This document shows, piece after piece, positions 29,841 to 32,613 of a stretch of DNA of 32,613 nucleotides (position 1 is its first letter; each line of letters starts with the position of its first letter). The stretch comes from Acidimicrobiia bacterium (GTDB lineage: Bacteria; Actinomycetota; Acidimicrobiia; UBA2766), in contig JADZDR010000054.1 in NCBI GenBank assembly GCA_020850945.1, positions 1-32,613 of the forward strand, given 5' to 3'. Below the pieces are notes generated by a model. The model saw only the letters and a program-made list of their open reading frames with translations. It was not told the origin of the DNA and ran no database searches. Both the position numbers and the translations under genes were made by a program.

Positions 29841-30797
29841 ATGGGCACGGCCGACCTCGCCCGAGTCGTCGAGGAGTTCGAGGCCGGCCTCGACCCCACC
29901 CACCCCGAGCGCCACTCGCTCCCGTCACGCGTCCTCGGATACGGCGAGATGAGCACGGTCCTCGCCGTCGACGTTCCCCCGCTCGACACATGGGCCTGCA
30001 AGCGGATGGCCGTGTTCGAGTCGGAGGAGGAATGCGGCACGTACGAGCGTCTCCTCGGCAGGTACACGGACGTGCTCGGATCGCGGGGCCTTGTGACTCC
30101 GGACCAGCGCGTGGTCAGGACGACGAGCCCGCGCACGGGCCGGCCCGTCCTCTACCTCCTGCAGCGACGCCTCGACCCCGGCCTGTTCGGGAACAGCGTT
30201 GTCCGTACGCTCACGCCCGAACCAGCCGCCTGTCTCGTCACGCGCGTCCTGCGTGAATCCGCGAAGGTCTGGACCGACCACGCCGAGGACGTCGTCGTAG
30301 GCCTCGACGCGCAGATCTCGAACTGGGTCGTCTCCACCGCGTCGGAGGACACCGACTGGTCCGGTGTCGACCTGCTGTACATCGACACCGGCACTCCCCT
30401 CATGCGAGAAGGGGGGGACGAGCTGCTCGACCCCGAGCTCTTCTTGAGGCTCTGCCCGGCATCCCTCCGATGGGTCGTGCGCCGCCTCTTCCTCCAGGAC
30501 GTGCTCGACCGCTACTACGACTTCCGGGCAGTCGCCGTCGATCTCGTCGCGAACCTCGTCAAGGAGGGGAGGGACGACCTCGTCCCCGCCGCCGCGCACG
30601 CGGCTGCCGAGGTCGTCCGTGACGTCACCGGATCGAGCACAGACCGGATCGCCACGAAGGAGGTGCACGCCTATTACCGTGAGGACAAGATGATCTGGCG
30701 GCTGTTCCTCGGATTGCGCCGCCTCGAGCGCTTCGTAACTGCGACGTGCCTGCGCAGACCCTACGACGTCGTCCTCCCAGGTCGCATCAGGCGCTGA
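29841..30797 (+). CDS. Kinase-fold (phosphotransferase-like) protein of unknown function
   Basis: 318 residues. The arrangement resembles a kinase or aminoglycoside-phosphotransferase fold: a Gly-containing GYGEMS loop (about 33-38), Lys54 in WACKRM, Asp156-x4-Asn161 in GLDAQISN and Asp182 in LLYIDTGTP. The spacing agrees with the ATP-binding and catalytic sites of small-molecule kinases, and I recall similar actinobacterial proteins annotated DUF6206, which I could not check. The C-terminal third is helical and has Arg-rich ends. No membrane segment. ATG 29841 begins three bases after the aminotransferase stop, implying a shared operon and possibly a shared substrate. Distinct from the membrane kinase at 19509. 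Confidence 0.65.
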   Translation: MGTADLARVVEEFEAGLDPTHPERHSLPSRVLGYGEMSTVLAVDVPPLDTWACKRMAVFESEEECGTYERLLGRYTDVLGSRGLVTPDQRVVRTTSPRTGRPVLYLLQRRLDPGLFGNSVVRTLTPEPAACLVTRVLRESAKVWTDHAEDVVVGLDAQISNWVVSTASEDTDWSGVDLLYIDTGTPLMREGGDELLDPELFLRLCPASLRWVVRRLFLQDVLDRYYDFRAVAVDLVANLVKEGRDDLVPAAAHAAAEVVRDVTGSSTDRIATKEVHAYYREDKMIWRLFLGLRRLERFVTATCLRRPYDVVLPGRIRR

Positions 30798-30876
30798 CCT
30801 CGGACCTCGGGTCCCACCGGACGCATTCCTCGCCTCGGTTCTTCACGTGGGTGGGCCGCGGCGCCGATAGACAGGT

Positions 30877-32604
30877 ATGGGTCGTCCACGTAGGTTCCTG
30901 CATGCCCTCACGGTGGGTGCGTCGCTCGCCGTTCTCGCGTGGTGGCTGGGCACGGTCCCGGCTGCAGGGAGCTTCGCCACCGTTGTCATGCTCGTGGCCC
31001 TGGCCCTCTCGATCACGACGTTCGCGGTCGTCGGCGCGCTCGCGTGGCGTCCGTGCCGTCCCTACGAGCGGCCGGCAGGTGACTTCAAGCCCCTCACGAT
31101 CCTCGTCGTCGCAACGGCGGACGACAGTGACGAGAAGCTCCTCACGTCCGTCGCCCTGGCGCAGGGCGCGGGTGAGGTGATCATCGGCGATCTCGCGCCC
31201 AACCCGAGACGGGAGCTCGCAGCAGATCTCGACGTCCTTCTCCTGCACGGAGATGATCCGGCCGACGTGGGGAACGCGGCACTCGCCCAGGCCACGGGTG
31301 AGGCGTTCTGCATCCTCACGGCGCAGGCGTGCGCTGTCGCCCCGGAGCTCCGCGTGGCCACGGCGGCAATGCACGAATCGGCGGCTTGGCTCGTGGCCGA
31401 GACGCGGCCCTACAACGAAGATCGCTTCGCGCCCGCTCCGCACGTGTCGACGGACGATCACATCGACGAGCTCGCCGAGGCGTGGGGTCTTCGTGCCTGG
31501 GCATGCAACGCGACCATCGTGCGCACCCGGGCTGCGCGTGACGTGGGAGGCTTCGAGGCGCACCGCCCGTGGGGCAGCCTCCTGCGGCGCCTGGCCGGAG
31601 CGGGCTGGCGAGGGTGCCGCGTGGCCAACGTGGTCTGCGTCGTCTCTGCCCCATCCGAGCCCACCCGCTTCTGGCGGAACCAGGTCTGGAAGGAGCGCGC
31701 CCGGGTCGCGGAGGCGGCAGATGCGATGCGCCGCCGCGGCGGTGGGTTGGCGGAGAGGTTCGCGGGACTGGCCGTGACCCTGCGGGCTCTGCACGGCATC
31801 CCCAGTGTCCTCTGGGTCCTCGGCTTCGGGACGGTCGCCGTGACAGGGGATGCCTTCACCACGGCTCCTCTCTTGCCCTTCACGCTGGCCCTGTGCGCGA
31901 CGGCCCTTCTGCGCACCCTCAGCCTCAGCCCTGCGGTCGACCCTGTCCGTGTCAACGAGGAGATCGTACGGACCGTGTACAGGGTGCCCGGCTCGCTCTC
32001 CGCTCTGCCCGGCCTGTCAGGCCGGGCTGAGCCGATCGCTTCGTCCAGCGGCACGACCACGGTGCTCCCCGCGCGACCGCTCCTTCTCGTCTGCCTCCTC
32101 CTCGGCCTCGCGATCGGTCAGGGTATCCTCCGCTTGCTCGGAACTGTGCCGGGCGGAGATGCCGGCGTGCACACATGGGGTGCGGTCGCGAGTGGCGCCG
32201 TGCTCCTGATGCTCATCGAGGCCATCGCGTATGCAGGTTCGCTGCGAAGGTCAGGACGGGATTCGTACCGGTTCCCCCTCGACGTCGGTGTACGGCTGAA
32301 TGGGATGGCGGCACGTACCGACGACATCTCCGCCGGGGGCCTACGCTGCCGCACCTCCTCGCGTCTTGCCCCAGATCAGGTCGTAACGCTCACGGTGGAC
32401 TTCGTAGGTCAGGCCCTGCACGTGACAGGAGTCGTGCGCCATGTCGCGCCCGGCGAGGGCGGAACCGAGACCGCAGGCATCCGACTTGCCGAGCCCGTGG
32501 GCGTACGCTGCCGGTGGGTCCGGGCTCTCTTCGCCGAAGCGGGAATTCTCGAGAGGGCACCCGTGCGCGCACGCGTGAGCGTTGCGGGCCCTCTGGGTAC
32601 CTGA
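30877..32604 (+). CDS. Degenerate GT2 (cellulose-synthase-like) membrane protein with C-terminal PilZ domain
   Basis: 575 residues. Two membrane segments (about 8-26, 32-54) are followed by a GT2-like domain and more membrane segments (about 308-345, 400-420, 432-455), then a PilZ domain (about 457-550). PilZ has the c-di-GMP motif: RDSYR (Arg461, Arg465) and DISAGG (Asp483, Ser485, Gly488). The GT2 motifs are damaged: the LDAD-type metal site reads LTAQ (147-150), the 'ED' acid site after GGFE reads HRPWG, and QxxRW reads NQVWKERA. The order BcsA-like helices, GT domain, helices, PilZ is typical of bacterial cellulose synthase, so it is probably a non-catalytic c-di-GMP receptor. The stop codon TGA 32602-32604 lies inside the repeat copy at the window end. 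A true enzyme with unusual motifs cannot be excluded. Confidence 0.8.
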   Translation: MGRPRRFLHALTVGASLAVLAWWLGTVPAAGSFATVVMLVALALSITTFAVVGALAWRPCRPYERPAGDFKPLTILVVATADDSDEKLLTSVALAQGAGEVIIGDLAPNPRRELAADLDVLLLHGDDPADVGNAALAQATGEAFCILTAQACAVAPELRVATAAMHESAAWLVAETRPYNEDRFAPAPHVSTDDHIDELAEAWGLRAWACNATIVRTRAARDVGGFEAHRPWGSLLRRLAGAGWRGCRVANVVCVVSAPSEPTRFWRNQVWKERARVAEAADAMRRRGGGLAERFAGLAVTLRALHGIPSVLWVLGFGTVAVTGDAFTTAPLLPFTLALCATALLRTLSLSPAVDPVRVNEEIVRTVYRVPGSLSALPGLSGRAEPIASSSGTTTVLPARPLLLVCLLLGLAIGQGILRLLGTVPGGDAGVHTWGAVASGAVLLMLIEAIAYAGSLRRSGRDSYRFPLDVGVRLNGMAARTDDISAGGLRCRTSSRLAPDQVVTLTVDFVGQALHVTGVVRHVAPGEGGTETAGIRLAEPVGVRCRWVRALFAEAGILERAPVRARVSVAGPLGT

Positions 32605-32613
32605 GCGGCGATA
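32590..32613. repeat. 48-bp palindrome, copy 2 (left half only; cut at its axis by the window end)
   Basis: The 24 bases equal 5383-5406, and identity extends to 26 bases (32588-32613 = 5381-5406). The sequence stops at the exact symmetry axis of the complete copy. It overlaps the 3' end of the PilZ gene and supplies its TGA stop. A full copy would presumably continue beyond the window. Confidence 0.85.

Noticed and set aside
1-32613. CRISPR array, prophage, biosynthetic cluster or toxin-antitoxin system
   Set aside because: No regularly spaced repeats, phage structural genes, NRPS/PKS modules or recognised TA pair were found.

Overview
The window is high-GC DNA (by eye about two-thirds G+C) with dense genes, GTG/TTG starts, short overlaps and several -10 hexamers of the TANNNT type placed 6-9 nt before a start codon (leaderless pattern). 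With an igr-like acyl-CoA cluster, a 160-residue family I pyrophosphatase and a possible 6C-like RNA, this points to an actinomycete, perhaps an Acidimicrobiia-type environmental lineage; the class is inference. The left edge cuts an IS3 transposase and the right edge falls exactly on the axis of a 48-bp palindrome that is complete at 5383-5430, so the window is probably a whole draft contig ending in repeats at both sides.

Layout. 1-2600: IS3 remnants around two unrelated, compositionally different ORFs (a Trp-rich protein and a small membrane protein) and a PQQ-type propeller gene that has lost its 5' part. 2602-9788: copper homeostasis genes (copZ, csoR, and a cupredoxin-HMA-P1B ATPase) with CsoR-like operators, interleaved with a serine hydrolase, an acyl-CoA dehydrogenase, a TMEM175-like channel and inorganic pyrophosphatase. 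9811-19493: a catabolic acyl-CoA cluster: two acyl-CoA dehydrogenases, a heme-oxygenase-like protein, a crotonase, a Zn-ribbon/OB protein, a Cys-less thiolase, an MFE-2-type SDR, an acyl-CoA ligase and two MaoC proteins. The content resembles the mycobacterial igr (sterol side-chain) operon, with the MaoC and DUF35 parts of ChsH2 as separate genes. Three transcription starts in the cluster carry the same 20-21 bp inverted repeat, which suggests one local regulator whose gene is not in the window.

19509-24797: a PAP2-kinase membrane fusion protein, a CPBP protease, a small unknown protein, an LPLAT acyltransferase and an SDR. 24900-24990: a possible structured small RNA with a C-rich loop and a strong GC hairpin. 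25045-28495, minus strand: a tyrosine recombinase, an MBL-fold hydrolase with an MJ0936-type phosphoesterase, and an EEP-family protein with an incomplete N-terminus. 28557-32604, plus strand: a class III aminotransferase coupled to a kinase-like protein, then a membrane protein that looks like a catalytically dead cellulose-synthase-type glycosyltransferase with an intact C-terminal PilZ domain.

No tRNA, rRNA or CRISPR array was seen. The best candidates for something undescribed are the shared operator system of the acyl-CoA cluster with its heme-oxygenase-like member, the perfect palindromic repeat, the pseudo-glycosyltransferase/PilZ protein and the PAP2-kinase fusion.
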